From Paenibacillus spongiae (GTDB taxonomy: Bacteria; Bacillota; Bacilli; Paenibacillales; Paenibacillaceae): 64,000 bases of DNA. This document shows positions 34,453 through 42,488 of the stretch, in pieces. Each line of letters begins with the position of its first letter. Position 1 is the first letter of the stretch. Under the pieces are notes generated by a model. The model did no database searches. It saw nothing but the letters and a program-made list of their open reading frames with translations, and was not told the origin of the DNA. The stretch is taken from the NCBI RefSeq assembly GCF_024734895.1, contig NZ_CP091430.1:3552501-3616500 (forward strand). Reading direction: 5' to 3'. The position numbers were made by a program, and so were the translations under genes.

Positions 34453-34986
34453 GTGGATAATAAAGCAGATGTAAAAAATCTATGGAATGATTGGTCGGAT
34501 ACAACATGGTCAAAATACCGCACTGATGAGGAAATTTCAAGAATCATAAAACATCCAGAATCAGCCTTTCATCATACTACACACACAATTATAAAGAATA
34601 TTTTTCCGAATTTGGAGGGTAAACGAATTTGTGTGCCTTCAAGTGGCGATAATCGTGCTGTTTTTGCTTTTTCTTTAATGGGGGCAAAAGTAACGTCTTG
34701 CGACATATCCGAAAGGCAACTAGAAAACGCTGCTGAAATAGCTAAAAAGAATGGCTGGGATATTGAATTTATATGTGATGACACAATGGAGTTAAGCAAT
34801 ATTCAAAGTGATGAGTATGATTTTGTCTATACTTCAAACGGCGTTCATGTTTGGATTAATGATTTGCATTCGATGTATCAAAATATCCATAGAATACTTA
34901 AAAACAACGGTGCTTATATAATGCACGAAATTCATCCCTTCACCCGCCCTTTTGGAGATAACACGGAAAGAATAACCGTGGTGTAA
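34453..34986 (+). pseudogene. class I SAM methyltransferase, C-terminally truncated
   Basis: 177 residues from a GTG at 34453 (GGAGGG 7 nt upstream). Residues about 55-140 are a SAM-binding Rossmann domain: KRICVPSSGDNRAVFAFSLM, VTSCDISERQLENAAEIA and EYDFVYTSNGVHVWINDL. The frame ends at PFGDNTERITVV, whereas complete relatives extend for another 60-80 residues. Just downstream are direct repeats that resemble transposon-end sites, so an insertion/deletion probably removed the 3' end. Activity is doubtful. Confidence 0.7.
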
Positions 34987-35067
34987 ATATACAAATAAGT
35001 TGGTCCCTTACATTGGCTGAAACCCTTGATAAATCAACACCCCAATTAAAAGACAAAATTAATTAAT

Positions 35068-35117
35068 GTTCGTCCCATGAAAAATCGCACATACATTAAG
35101 TTCGTCCCTTAAAAATT
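35068..35117. repeat. pair of direct repeats, possible transposon end
   Basis: GTTCGTCCCATGAAAAAT (35068) and GTTCGTCCCTTAAAAATT (35100) are 32 bp apart, each preceded by ATTAA-like sequence. Multiple end repeats like this are typical of IS21-like or other DDE transposases. No transposase gene remains. Confidence 0.5.
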
Positions 35118-35135
35118 GGATTTTTACACAGATCA

Positions 35136-35187
35136 AAGAAGCCCTCCAAACGGATGTTTACATCCAAAATTTGAGGGCTTCTTCTTT
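35136..35187. terminator. terminator-like hairpin
   Basis: AAGAAGCCCTC and GAGGGCTTCTT arms around a 26-nt inner region that itself pairs (GGATGTTTACATCC), followed by CTTTG. Confidence 0.6.
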
Positions 35188-35649
35188 GAGTGGCTTTTTG
35201 TATTATGATATCGTAAATCCGCGCTAATGGAGAAATTTATTCCCGAACGCGGTGGCGCATAAACGATCGTATTTGTTTTTGCGTCCTGAAGAAGGGTCAG
35301 TACATTGTCTTATATTGTACGTTTTTGTGGCGGCAATCTTAGCCTGAGCATCATTTTCGTGACAGTCATCATCTTGACAGTTCTTTATGTCATCTTGCGT
35401 CCGAGAAAAGGTAACAAAACTGTCTTTAATGCGTGGTTTTAGTTATGTTCGTAACGCTTTCATCGTCATTGCGTTTTGCGGCTATATATTAAATTTTCAG
35501 TGATTGCCCCAAGCCTCCCTGCCCCGACCGGTAGGAAAAGCACTGCCAAATAGGCGGTGCTTTTTATTATTCGTTTGAAAAACGGAATCACCTTGTCATA
35601 GCCGTCACCTTATACTTAAACGCCGGCGGCTCTCCCACGGTAGCTACTA
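35188..35649. other. gene-free stretch
   Basis: No gene or relic recognised. It holds one terminator hairpin at 35539-35567 (AAGCACTGCC/GGCGGTGCTTTTT). Composition changes from Paenibacillus-like to AT-rich clostridial-like toward its right end. Confidence 0.5.
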
Positions 35650-35888
35650 AAAGAACGTGGTATGCCGTAATAACAGTTGCGGTGATAGACACAGGAGCAG
35701 ACATATACCACAACGGACTGAGAAACTACATATACACAAATGCAAATGAAACAGTAAACGACACAGATGACGACGGTAACGGATTTATAGATGATGTGAA
35801 CGGCTGGAATTTCACAATGGCAATCACGCTGGCGAAAATCTCACGCACACTCGGCTGCGATATAGAGGATTTGCTTGAACCAGAATAA
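35650..35888 (+). pseudogene. chimeric relic: subtilisin N-part joined to XRE regulator tail
   Basis: The frame reads VAVIDTGADIYHNGLRNYIY then DTDDDGNGFIDDVNGWNF, the first catalytic-Asp region of peptidase S8 (subtilase). It then switches abruptly to TMAITLAKISRTLGCDIEDL and a stop, the C-terminal end of a Cro/C1-type HTH protein. No start or ribosome site is evident for the joined frame. Two unrelated gene ends have been fused by deletion. Codon use is unlike the surrounding Paenibacillus genes. Confidence 0.75.
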
Positions 35889-35920
35889 CAGCTGTATATT
35901 AACAGAAAATCATTGCAAAA

Positions 35921-35966
35921 AAAGAACCTCTGTGCCAAATCATATGACGCAGAGGTTCTTTCTTCA
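35921..35966 (+). terminator. rho-independent terminator
   Basis: AAAGAACCTCTG and CAGAGGTTCTTT perfect 12-bp arms, T-rich tail, after the chimeric relic. Confidence 0.75.
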
Positions 35967-36119
35967 TAACTTTGTTTTATACTAAACATGTTTACTTTTA
36001 TATATAATTTGGTATGATTGTAAATATAAAACAAGTGTGATTTCAGTTAATTGCGCAATATGTATAAAAAGCAAAAACAATATTTTTTGCGCATTTTAAC
36101 TGGTTGCAATAAAAACATA

Positions 36120-36262
36120 AGCAAAAAAATTTGTAAAAGGAGGCAGGAAAAGAGAGCTCGACTCTGAACCAAATGAGCGCTTAACCACGTTGCGCGTCAG
36201 CAATGCGGCTGAAAACGGGGAACCCCAACCTAACAATAAAAGAGGCTTAAAAATATTTTAAC
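36120..36262 (+). ncRNA. possible structured leader of the GH76 gene
   Basis: The leader contains several nested pairings: GCGC...GCGC at about 36177-36200, TTGC-GCGTCA-GCAA, and GGGGAACCCC near 36218-36227, with conserved-looking GCTGAAAACGGGGAACCC. The pieces recall parts of c-di-AMP (ydaO-type) riboswitches but the full consensus is not met, so class is unassigned. No terminator is seen before the ribosome site GGAGGAG, so control would be at translation if real. Confidence 0.3.
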
Positions 36263-36277
36263 GGAGGAGCTGAAAAA

Positions 36278-39200
36278 ATGAAAAGACTTCTTTCATTAGT
36301 CCTTGTTGTTTCAATGCTTTTCGCCTTTGTTATTCCGGCAGCGGCAAACCCAGATAAGAATAACGGCAATGTTCCTGCAAGTGAGACATACGGCGCGGTT
36401 GCTGAGGCAAAAATCCTAAAACAAACCGGAAATACCAATCTGATCAGCATAACTGTTAAAGTTACCGATAATAAAGGCAGAAGTATAACAGCCGCCTATG
36501 GTACGTTTGAATTAAAAAAGAATTCGGCGGCAACATTTGAGGTAGGTGCATACACGGTTTATGTAAACACTTACGGCAACGATAAAATTGATGTATCCCT
36601 GATAAACGAAGTCAGCGAAATGCTGATTCCGGACGAAGAAATACCCGAAGATGTTTCTGTTTCGGGAACAGGAGTACTACAGCCTGACGGAAATCTGAAA
36701 GTATTCCTCAGTATAACCAAAAACGGAATCATAAATGCATTCGGTTCAGTTCTTATGGCAAAGAATTCATCTGAAGTATTCAAAATCGGCGGATATGACG
36801 TATTCGTAAGTACATACGATGAAAAGCATATTTATGCTGTCCTCACCAATATAGAAGAAACCGAACCTGTACCCGAGCCTGAGAGCTCTACCTATCTGGT
36901 GCAAAATATTACCAGTCAGGCAAATATCAATTACGGGGGCGACCAGCAGCAATCAGGACGTTTGGGAACTCATACCGTTTATTGGGATAACGGCGGCAGC
37001 AGTAACAATCCAAACGGTACAAGCCGCTTTATTCAATTCACAGTAAATGTTCCTGCCGAAGGCTTATACAAACTTGATTTCAGATGGTTCACACGCGGAG
37101 ACAATTCAAGAAGAATGAAAATCAACAGCGAACTGTATGAAATCCTGTATTTTACAAGAAAAGATATAAACACTTGGGAAAACAATGTCATTTACAGACC
37201 GCTCCAAGCAGGAGAAAATACCATACGCATCTGGTATCATAACAGTGGTACCGAAAGACCTATGGACCCATGGCTTTTCATTGATTCCCTTAAAGTCACC
37301 GCTTACGACGGAACCGCCGAGCGGAACACTTTCTGGAATGATTTCGCAAATGTCCTGACTTTAAATGTAAACACTTTAAATATTACGGACGCAGACGGAA
37401 TAAACGCGGCTCTTGCAGCCTATGAAAACCTGACCTACGTTGCGAAAACACTCCTCGAAAACGAAAAATCATTGCTTGACGCTTTAAAAGCAGGCGTTAC
37501 GGAACTTGAAAAAGGACGCGATGAAATCCTCAATAATTTCGGATTTGCGGATGTTCTGTCGAAGAGCATCACTTCCCTGAAAATCACCGACGCAGGCAGA
37601 TTATACGCTGCTCTTGCTGCATTCGCAGCTCTGCCTGAGTATTCCAAGACTCTGCTTGTCGCCGAGAAATCCCTGCTTGATGTTCTGGCGGTGAGAATGG
37701 CGCTCCTTGAAAAGGGCGACACGGTAACCGTTATGCTGGAGGACTGGCTCAATGCCTACCTCAAGGACAGAGGCAACGGAGTATATTCCACATATCTCTG
37801 GAGCGACAAATCATCGAGCGGCGAGGAAACCGGATTCTGGCAGGCAGCCAATGTCTACGAAGTATTCAACGACTACTACGAATACACGACAGACCCTGCT
37901 GAAAAAGAACTGTTCAAAAAATATATGGACGGCTACCGCACCCGGTTTCTTGACGGAAGCTTCTCATGGAGCGGAACATGGAAAAACAACGAATACACCG
38001 ACGACTTGTTATGGTGGTCAAACGCTTTCATACGCACCTACACCCTGACAGGCGATGAAAGCTATCTTGCAGTCGGAGAAGAAATATTCAAACATCTTTA
38101 TGTGCGCGCGTGGGATACCAGAGAGATTTCCGATGCACACTATTATTCAGGCGTGCAGGGCGGTCTGCTGTGGAAATTCAACAAATCCTCAAACTGGGAC
38201 GGAAGCTATCCCAATGACAGCAATAACTCAAACGAAAAGAATATCGCCACCAACGGCAACGGCACAATAGCTGCGGCACGCCTTGCAAGGATATACGCTG
38301 CCAAAGGCGATATAGTAACAAGCGGATATTATGCAGACGTAGCAAAAGGAATATATGACTGGATGCGCGCTTCAATGGTAGCGGATTACAACACAGGAAA
38401 GATTTGGGACAACTTCCAGTCGCAGGCAGGCAAAAATGGTCCCCGTGACTGGCAATTCTCCTATAATTACGGACTGTTCGGCGGAGCAGCCTATGAAATG
38501 TGGGTCAACACAGGCGATGACAGTTATTTAGCCGATGCGAAATTAGTCCTTAACTACGGCTGGGCAACACTGACGCTTGACGACGAGCTTACTTTCAAGA
38601 TGGAAGGCGGCATGGACGGCGGCGACGGCGCAAGCTTCAGGCTCGTATTTGCGCGCTACACAGGGCTCGTTGTGAAAAGCCCCGAATTCGCCGAATTTGG
38701 GAAATATATGCTTGCAAACGCATATCAGACGTGGAATTTCCGCAGGTCAGGCGACGGTCTTGTGGGTGAAAGCTCCATTTTCGAAACCGACAGCGCGACC
38801 CGTATTCCTTCACCTATCGCGGCATACGGCGTTCTGATGCAGATTTATTCCGATTTCAACCCCAATATAACTTATGGCTTCGAAAACGGTCTGACAAAAT
38901 GGAAAACAGGTTATAAAACATTCGCCGAAGCGGCAGGGGATAAAACTGTCAGGTTTGACACTCATTTTATAAAAGGCGGAAACGGATTCGGTGCAAATGA
39001 AGGTCCTTCATATCTGTTTGATTATACTTCTCTGGAAAATGCGGGTACAAATACGAAATACGGCGGAGGCGTGCCTTACTGGGCGGAATGGAATTATGAC
39101 AATGCGTTCATCGCAAGCCGCCTTATTATTGCCACGGCAAACGACAATATGTCATGGAATCGCCGTATGGGCGACGGATGGACTCTTTCGGGTTCAGACG

Positions 39201-39385
39201 ACGGTGTTAACTGGAATATAATATATATAGGAAAAGCCGATGATTATTCCAATTTCAACAATACTTTCTATTCATTTGATTTAACAGATAATACTGCCGC
39301 ATATTCTTATTACAAACTTAATTCGGAAACAGGCGGAGACGGAACTACAGTTCAGTTGTCTGTTGTCGCACTTGCCGCAGATTAA
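36278..39385 (+). CDS. multidomain secreted GH76 alpha-1,6-mannanase
   Basis: 1035 residues. Signal peptide 1-23 (ends PAAA). Two related beta modules at about 37-110 and 125-195 (GAVAEAKILKQTG; GTGVLQPDGNLKV), a CBM6/35-like module at about 205-345, two helical repeats at about 352-410 and 418-478 (ITDADGINAALAAYENL; ITDAGRLYAALAAFAAL), a GH76 catalytic domain at about 485-865 and a discoidin-like module at about 905-1035. The GH76 Asp pair is D575-D576 in NEYTDDLLWW. GH76 enzymes cleave alpha-1,6-mannan of fungal walls or mycobacterial-type polymers. Codon use is AT-richer and clostridial-like, suggesting transfer. GGAGGAG precedes the ATG. Confidence 0.92.
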   Translation: MKRLLSLVLVVSMLFAFVIPAAANPDKNNGNVPASETYGAVAEAKILKQTGNTNLISITVKVTDNKGRSITAAYGTFELKKNSAATFEVGAYTVYVNTYGNDKIDVSLINEVSEMLIPDEEIPEDVSVSGTGVLQPDGNLKVFLSITKNGIINAFGSVLMAKNSSEVFKIGGYDVFVSTYDEKHIYAVLTNIEETEPVPEPESSTYLVQNITSQANINYGGDQQQSGRLGTHTVYWDNGGSSNNPNGTSRFIQFTVNVPAEGLYKLDFRWFTRGDNSRRMKINSELYEILYFTRKDINTWENNVIYRPLQAGENTIRIWYHNSGTERPMDPWLFIDSLKVTAYDGTAERNTFWNDFANVLTLNVNTLNITDADGINAALAAYENLTYVAKTLLENEKSLLDALKAGVTELEKGRDEILNNFGFADVLSKSITSLKITDAGRLYAALAAFAALPEYSKTLLVAEKSLLDVLAVRMALLEKGDTVTVMLEDWLNAYLKDRGNGVYSTYLWSDKSSSGEETGFWQAANVYEVFNDYYEYTTDPAEKELFKKYMDGYRTRFLDGSFSWSGTWKNNEYTDDLLWWSNAFIRTYTLTGDESYLAVGEEIFKHLYVRAWDTREISDAHYYSGVQGGLLWKFNKSSNWDGSYPNDSNNSNEKNIATNGNGTIAAARLARIYAAKGDIVTSGYYADVAKGIYDWMRASMVADYNTGKIWDNFQSQAGKNGPRDWQFSYNYGLFGGAAYEMWVNTGDDSYLADAKLVLNYGWATLTLDDELTFKMEGGMDGGDGASFRLVFARYTGLVVKSPEFAEFGKYMLANAYQTWNFRRSGDGLVGESSIFETDSATRIPSPIAAYGVLMQIYSDFNPNITYGFENGLTKWKTGYKTFAEAAGDKTVRFDTHFIKGGNGFGANEGPSYLFDYTSLENAGTNTKYGGGVPYWAEWNYDNAFIASRLIIATANDNMSWNRRMGDGWTLSGSDDGVNWNIIYIGKADDYSNFNNTFYSFDLTDNTAAYSYYKLNSETGGDGTTVQLSVVALAAD

Positions 39386-39550
39386 GCGATTTTTCTTCGG
39401 TAACTATTTGGGAACTATTATCGCTGAAAACCATAAAAAATCACTGAATACCGCTGAAATTGATTTTCGCAAAACGGCTTGTCAGTACGGTTCATCTTCC
39501 ATTATAAAACACTGCGGAGCAATTTCCCACACAATTCTAAGCAGTAGGCA

Positions 39551-39594
39551 AGCTGAACGAGTTCAGCTCAAGTTCGAATCTCACCAGGATCGCC
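39551..39594 (+). other. tRNA 3'-end-like fragment, possible attachment site
   Basis: GTTCGAATCTCACCAG then GATCGCCA resembles a T-loop plus acceptor strand ending in CCA. The 5' T-stem strand does not pair, and no anticodon arm or 5' half is present, so it is not a tRNA gene. Integrases often leave such tails at element boundaries. Confidence 0.3.
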
Positions 39595-39625
39595 AGACCG
39601 GGAAGCCCGGCAGCTAAACAAAACT

Positions 39626-39668
39626 ACCCGATTGAAGCTGTATTAAGCCACAATCGGGTTTTTGTGTT
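39626..39668 (+). terminator. rho-independent terminator
   Basis: ACCCGATTG and CAATCGGGT arms around a 16-nt loop, then TTTTTGTGTTTTG. Confidence 0.7.
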
Positions 39669-39945
39669 TTGTGGTGATTTTAGCATTTTTAACGTTTTTA
39701 CCGTCCGTGGAAACTATTTGGGAACTACGGACGATCAAATTGGAAAATACACAAAAATTTATTTGTTATGTTTACCTTTCTTCTTCCCGAACAGGCTTTC
39801 CAGTTTGTCCGCCGCTTTTGATTGGTTTTTAATATCGCATATTTAACTCGAGATATAGGTTCTCCTTATATTTGTAGTTCATTCATTTTTTGATCATATG
39901 TACGCCATAGGCTGTGGTGTTTATCGCAAGAATATACTTTTATAT

Positions 39946-40758
39946 TCAACGGTTGATGCTGCGCCGGTACTCCCGGGGCGAGACACCGTATCGCTGTTTG
40001 AAGAGCTTGGAGAAATGAAACTCGTCGTAAAAACGCAGCGCGGCGGCAATCTCTTTTACCGATGCGTTCGTCGTTTCCAGCGAAACTTTGGCAGAGGCGA
40101 GCTTTAGCTCCTGCATGTAACGGTTGGGCGACATCCCGGTCATTGAGCGGAATCGGGCATAGAAGGCGGTCCGAGACAAACCGATTGTCCTCACAAAATC
40201 GTCGATCGGCACCGGCTCGCCAATGTTCTTGTGCATTTGGAACAGGATTTCATCCAATTCAGCGTACCGGCTCGTTTCATTCGAACAATGATCCCGCGCA
40301 AGCAGCAGAAGAAGTTCTTGTACATGTAGATGGGCTGAATAGGCATAACCTTTATTCTGTATGATCAAATGGTCGATCAACTGTTCGCAGACGCGGACGG
40401 CTTCCGACTTTCTGGAGAAGAAGAGGGGTTCGCTCACCGTTAAATCCAGCTGGTGCACCATATCCAAGTTATCGAACTCAATAAAGTAAAACTTCCAATT
40501 CCCGCCCACGCACCGGTACGTACAAGGGGTATTGGCAGGAATAATATAATAAGTACTGGGATTAAGCTCGAACGGTTCCCCTGTCCATGCGATTTCGCCC
40601 TTACCCTCGAAAGTAATAAACATCCCTGGTGTCGAGAAGCCGGATTTTTGGATTGCGCTGTAAGAATCGTCCGAATGAACCTTCCAGATGGAAACAAAAT
40701 GACATACCGGCTGCGTCTGACGTTCCTCAAGCTTGTAGGGGATATTCATATAGGCCAT
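39946..40758 (-). CDS. AraC-family transcriptional regulator
   Basis: 270 residues from the ATG at 40758 (GGAGGTG about 11 nt upstream); an earlier in-frame ATG at 40821 has no site. The N-terminal cupin-like region has GMFITFEGKGEIAWTGEPFE and STYYIIPANTPCTYRC. The C-terminal double HTH has DDFVRTIGLSRTAFYARFRS and VKEIAAALRFYDEFHFSKLF, ending YGVSPREYRRSI. It is divergent from the PhyH gene, with two tandem 10-bp repeats between, so it likely activates that gene. Confidence 0.92.
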   Translation of the reverse strand: MAYMNIPYKLEERQTQPVCHFVSIWKVHSDDSYSAIQKSGFSTPGMFITFEGKGEIAWTGEPFELNPSTYYIIPANTPCTYRCVGGNWKFYFIEFDNLDMVHQLDLTVSEPLFFSRKSEAVRVCEQLIDHLIIQNKGYAYSAHLHVQELLLLLARDHCSNETSRYAELDEILFQMHKNIGEPVPIDDFVRTIGLSRTAFYARFRSMTGMSPNRYMQELKLASAKVSLETTNASVKEIAAALRFYDEFHFSKLFKQRYGVSPREYRRSINR

Positions 40759-40795
40759 GAGAGATTGTACACCTCCATTGGATAATATACATGAA

Positions 40796-40815
40796 ATATC
40801 GTTATATATCGTTAT
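40796..40815. promoter_or_regulatory. tandem 10-bp repeats, candidate AraC operator
   Basis: ATATCGTTAT occurs twice back to back, i.e. phased one helical turn apart, midway between the divergent AraC and PhyH genes. AraC-family monomers commonly bind such half-sites. Confidence 0.5.
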
Positions 40816-40926
40816 TTTCAAGAGAAATATGTACGATTATACATGAATACGTTCGAGGTGTACATGTCAATAAAACCTCATTGCTTATACAATGATTTTA
40901 CAAACAAGCGAAAGAGGGTAAGTTTG

Positions 40927-41751
40927 ATGCTGGTTAAAGTTGGCAGCCGCGATTTGGAGCTTGGCGGGCCCCATTTGACGGAACTTAGAAGTTCTAACGA
41001 TATTTTGCATGATATGAACGCCGTGCGCGAGAGGTTGGCTGAAGACGGTTACTTGTTCATTCGCGGGTTCCACGATCGCGAGCAGGTACTGAAAGCACGG
41101 ACGAGCATTTTGGAAAAGATGAACCGGATGGGGAAGCTCGATAGGGATACGCTGCTCGAAGACGGCTATATGGCGGACGGCGGCAGAACGATTTTCATGG
41201 GTGGCACGAACGAGGATTTGCCGGAACTTCTAACCGTACTGAACGGGAATCATATCATGCGATTCTTTGACGAGTTATACGGGGAACGGTCTCTTACCTA
41301 CCATTACAAATGGCTTCGGGCCATCGGTAAAGGCGATTATACAGGCGCACATTATGATATCGTGTATATGGGACGAGGCACCCATAACCTGTATACTGTA
41401 TGGTCTCCGCTGGGCGATATCAATTACGCAATGGGAGGGCTAACGATCTGCCTCGATTCCCATAAATTCGAGAATTTGAAACAATCATACGGAACGCAAG
41501 ATTCCGACCGTGACAGCATCGGTGCGTATACGGATGATCCGCTCGCGATCACGGAAAAATACGGCGGAAAGTGGGCGACATCGGAGTTTCAAGCGGGAGA
41601 TGTCCTTATATTCGGCATGTTTCTCATGCATTGCTCGCTGGAAAACACGACCGACCAATACAGGCTCAGCGTTGACACGCGTTACCAATCGTCTCTGGAA
41701 CCAATTGATGAGCGTTGGAGCGGAAAGAAGCCACGCGGTCATTTCAAGTAA
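40927..41751 (+). CDS. phytanoyl-CoA dioxygenase (PhyH) family protein
   Basis: 274 residues from the ATG at 40927 (AGAGGG upstream). Fe(II)/2-oxoglutarate oxygenase: HxD in TGAHYDIVYMG, distal His in FLMHCSLENTT and the 2-oxoglutarate-binding Arg in YRLSVDTRYQ. The early part (LAEDGYLFIRGFHDREQV) matches PhyH. These enzymes hydroxylate small molecules; in bacilli they are often linked to secondary metabolites or phosphonates. The substrate is not evident. Divergent from an AraC regulator; terminator follows. Confidence 0.9.
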   Translation: MLVKVGSRDLELGGPHLTELRSSNDILHDMNAVRERLAEDGYLFIRGFHDREQVLKARTSILEKMNRMGKLDRDTLLEDGYMADGGRTIFMGGTNEDLPELLTVLNGNHIMRFFDELYGERSLTYHYKWLRAIGKGDYTGAHYDIVYMGRGTHNLYTVWSPLGDINYAMGGLTICLDSHKFENLKQSYGTQDSDRDSIGAYTDDPLAITEKYGGKWATSEFQAGDVLIFGMFLMHCSLENTTDQYRLSVDTRYQSSLEPIDERWSGKKPRGHFK

Positions 41752-41777
41752 AACGCTTGGATAGGGATAACAAAAAC

Positions 41778-41820
41778 AGGCAGGAGCACTTTCAAAGGTG
41801 TCTCCTGCCTTTGTTCGACT
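41778..41820 (+). terminator. rho-independent terminator
   Basis: GGCAGGAG and CTCCTGCC arms with an inner CAC/GTG pairing, then TTTGTT, after the PhyH gene. Confidence 0.8.
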
Positions 41821-41896
41821 GATGCTCCATAGCCATGCTGATGAGGCGAGGAAACGGTAATGAAAGAGCACCTTATTCAGGTCTTTCAAATCAAAA

Positions 41897-42331
41897 TTAG
41901 CTTGTCGTTCTTACAGCTAGCCCACTGAAAGAAATCGGACCGACAACATCGGCTCTGGTATTTCTCGTTTGGTTTTCTGCGGTTACCGTATAAACATGAC
42001 TGCCAGATCTTACATTCCTATCGATCGCCTGAAAGGTAACAGCATAGTTTTGTTCAGAAGCGGCAGATTCTATGCCTTGAACGGTATTGAAAATCTCTAC
42101 TCCATCACGGAAGATTCTAAAGAGGATTTGAGCGATACCGGTAACCCCGCGGACACCAACCGTTGCCACTAATTCTACCCGATTAGGCTGAGCGTTCAAG
42201 ACGGGTATTCTTAACCGAATTGACGCTAGACGAGTGCGGTTTGGCGATTGTCGGATAATAATTGTATTTGCTAAACTGAATCTGCGTCGTGGCTCAACGG
42301 CAGCCTTATCAAGAATACGAACCAAAAACAT
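41897..42331 (-). CDS. probable spore-surface beta-sandwich protein
   Basis: 144 residues from the ATG at 42331, which lies only 3 nt after GAGAGGAG; a TTG two codons later (42325) has better spacing. The product is beta-rich with GVRGVTGIAQILFRIFRDG, NYAVTFQAIDRNVRSGSH and VYTVTAENQT. This pattern resembles exosporium protein C-like proteins of spore formers, but I hold that assignment loosely. No signal peptide. If correct it would be made in the mother cell late in sporulation. Confidence 0.6.
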   Translation of the reverse strand: MFLVRILDKAAVEPRRRFSLANTIIIRQSPNRTRLASIRLRIPVLNAQPNRVELVATVGVRGVTGIAQILFRIFRDGVEIFNTVQGIESAASEQNYAVTFQAIDRNVRSGSHVYTVTAENQTRNTRADVVGPISFSGLAVRTTS

Positions 42332-42428
42332 CAACTCCTCTCTTTTATGTCCTCATAGTATGTTGAAAATAGTATTTTGCTTGGATGATAGCTCAAATAA
42401 GGAATTGTTAACGACTCTGTAACCGGTT

Positions 42429-42448
42429 ATTCATTCTCCGTTCATGTT
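42429..42448. promoter_or_regulatory. HssR-like direct repeat
   Basis: ATTCATTCT-CC-GTTCATGTT has the 9-2-9 layout of the known HssR box (GTTCATATT, 2 nt, GTTCATATT), matching 6 of 9 and 8 of 9 positions. It is 40 bp before the HrtB-like start. Motif identity is my comparison with the published staphylococcal/bacillal consensus; no hssRS genes are in this window. Confidence 0.5.
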
Positions 42449-42488
42449 CGCTTGCTATCCTCTAGTCATTACGAAGGAGGTAAGCATC

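Larger units (their letters stand above)
39402..39727. repeat. 16-bp direct repeats bounding a tRNA-like tail
   Basis: AACTATTTGGGAACTA occurs at 39402-39417 and again at 39712-39727, 310 bp apart in the same orientation. Between them are a tRNA-3'-end-like sequence and a terminator. The arrangement is that expected for attachment-site remnants of an integrated element at its right boundary. Confidence 0.6.

Noticed and set aside
36120-36262. Confident c-di-AMP riboswitch call
   Set aside because: Only fragments of the consensus are present and the 3' conserved half is missing.
39551-39594. Complete tRNA gene
   Set aside because: Only a T-loop and CCA-like tail are present; the T-stem does not pair and there is no anticodon or D arm.
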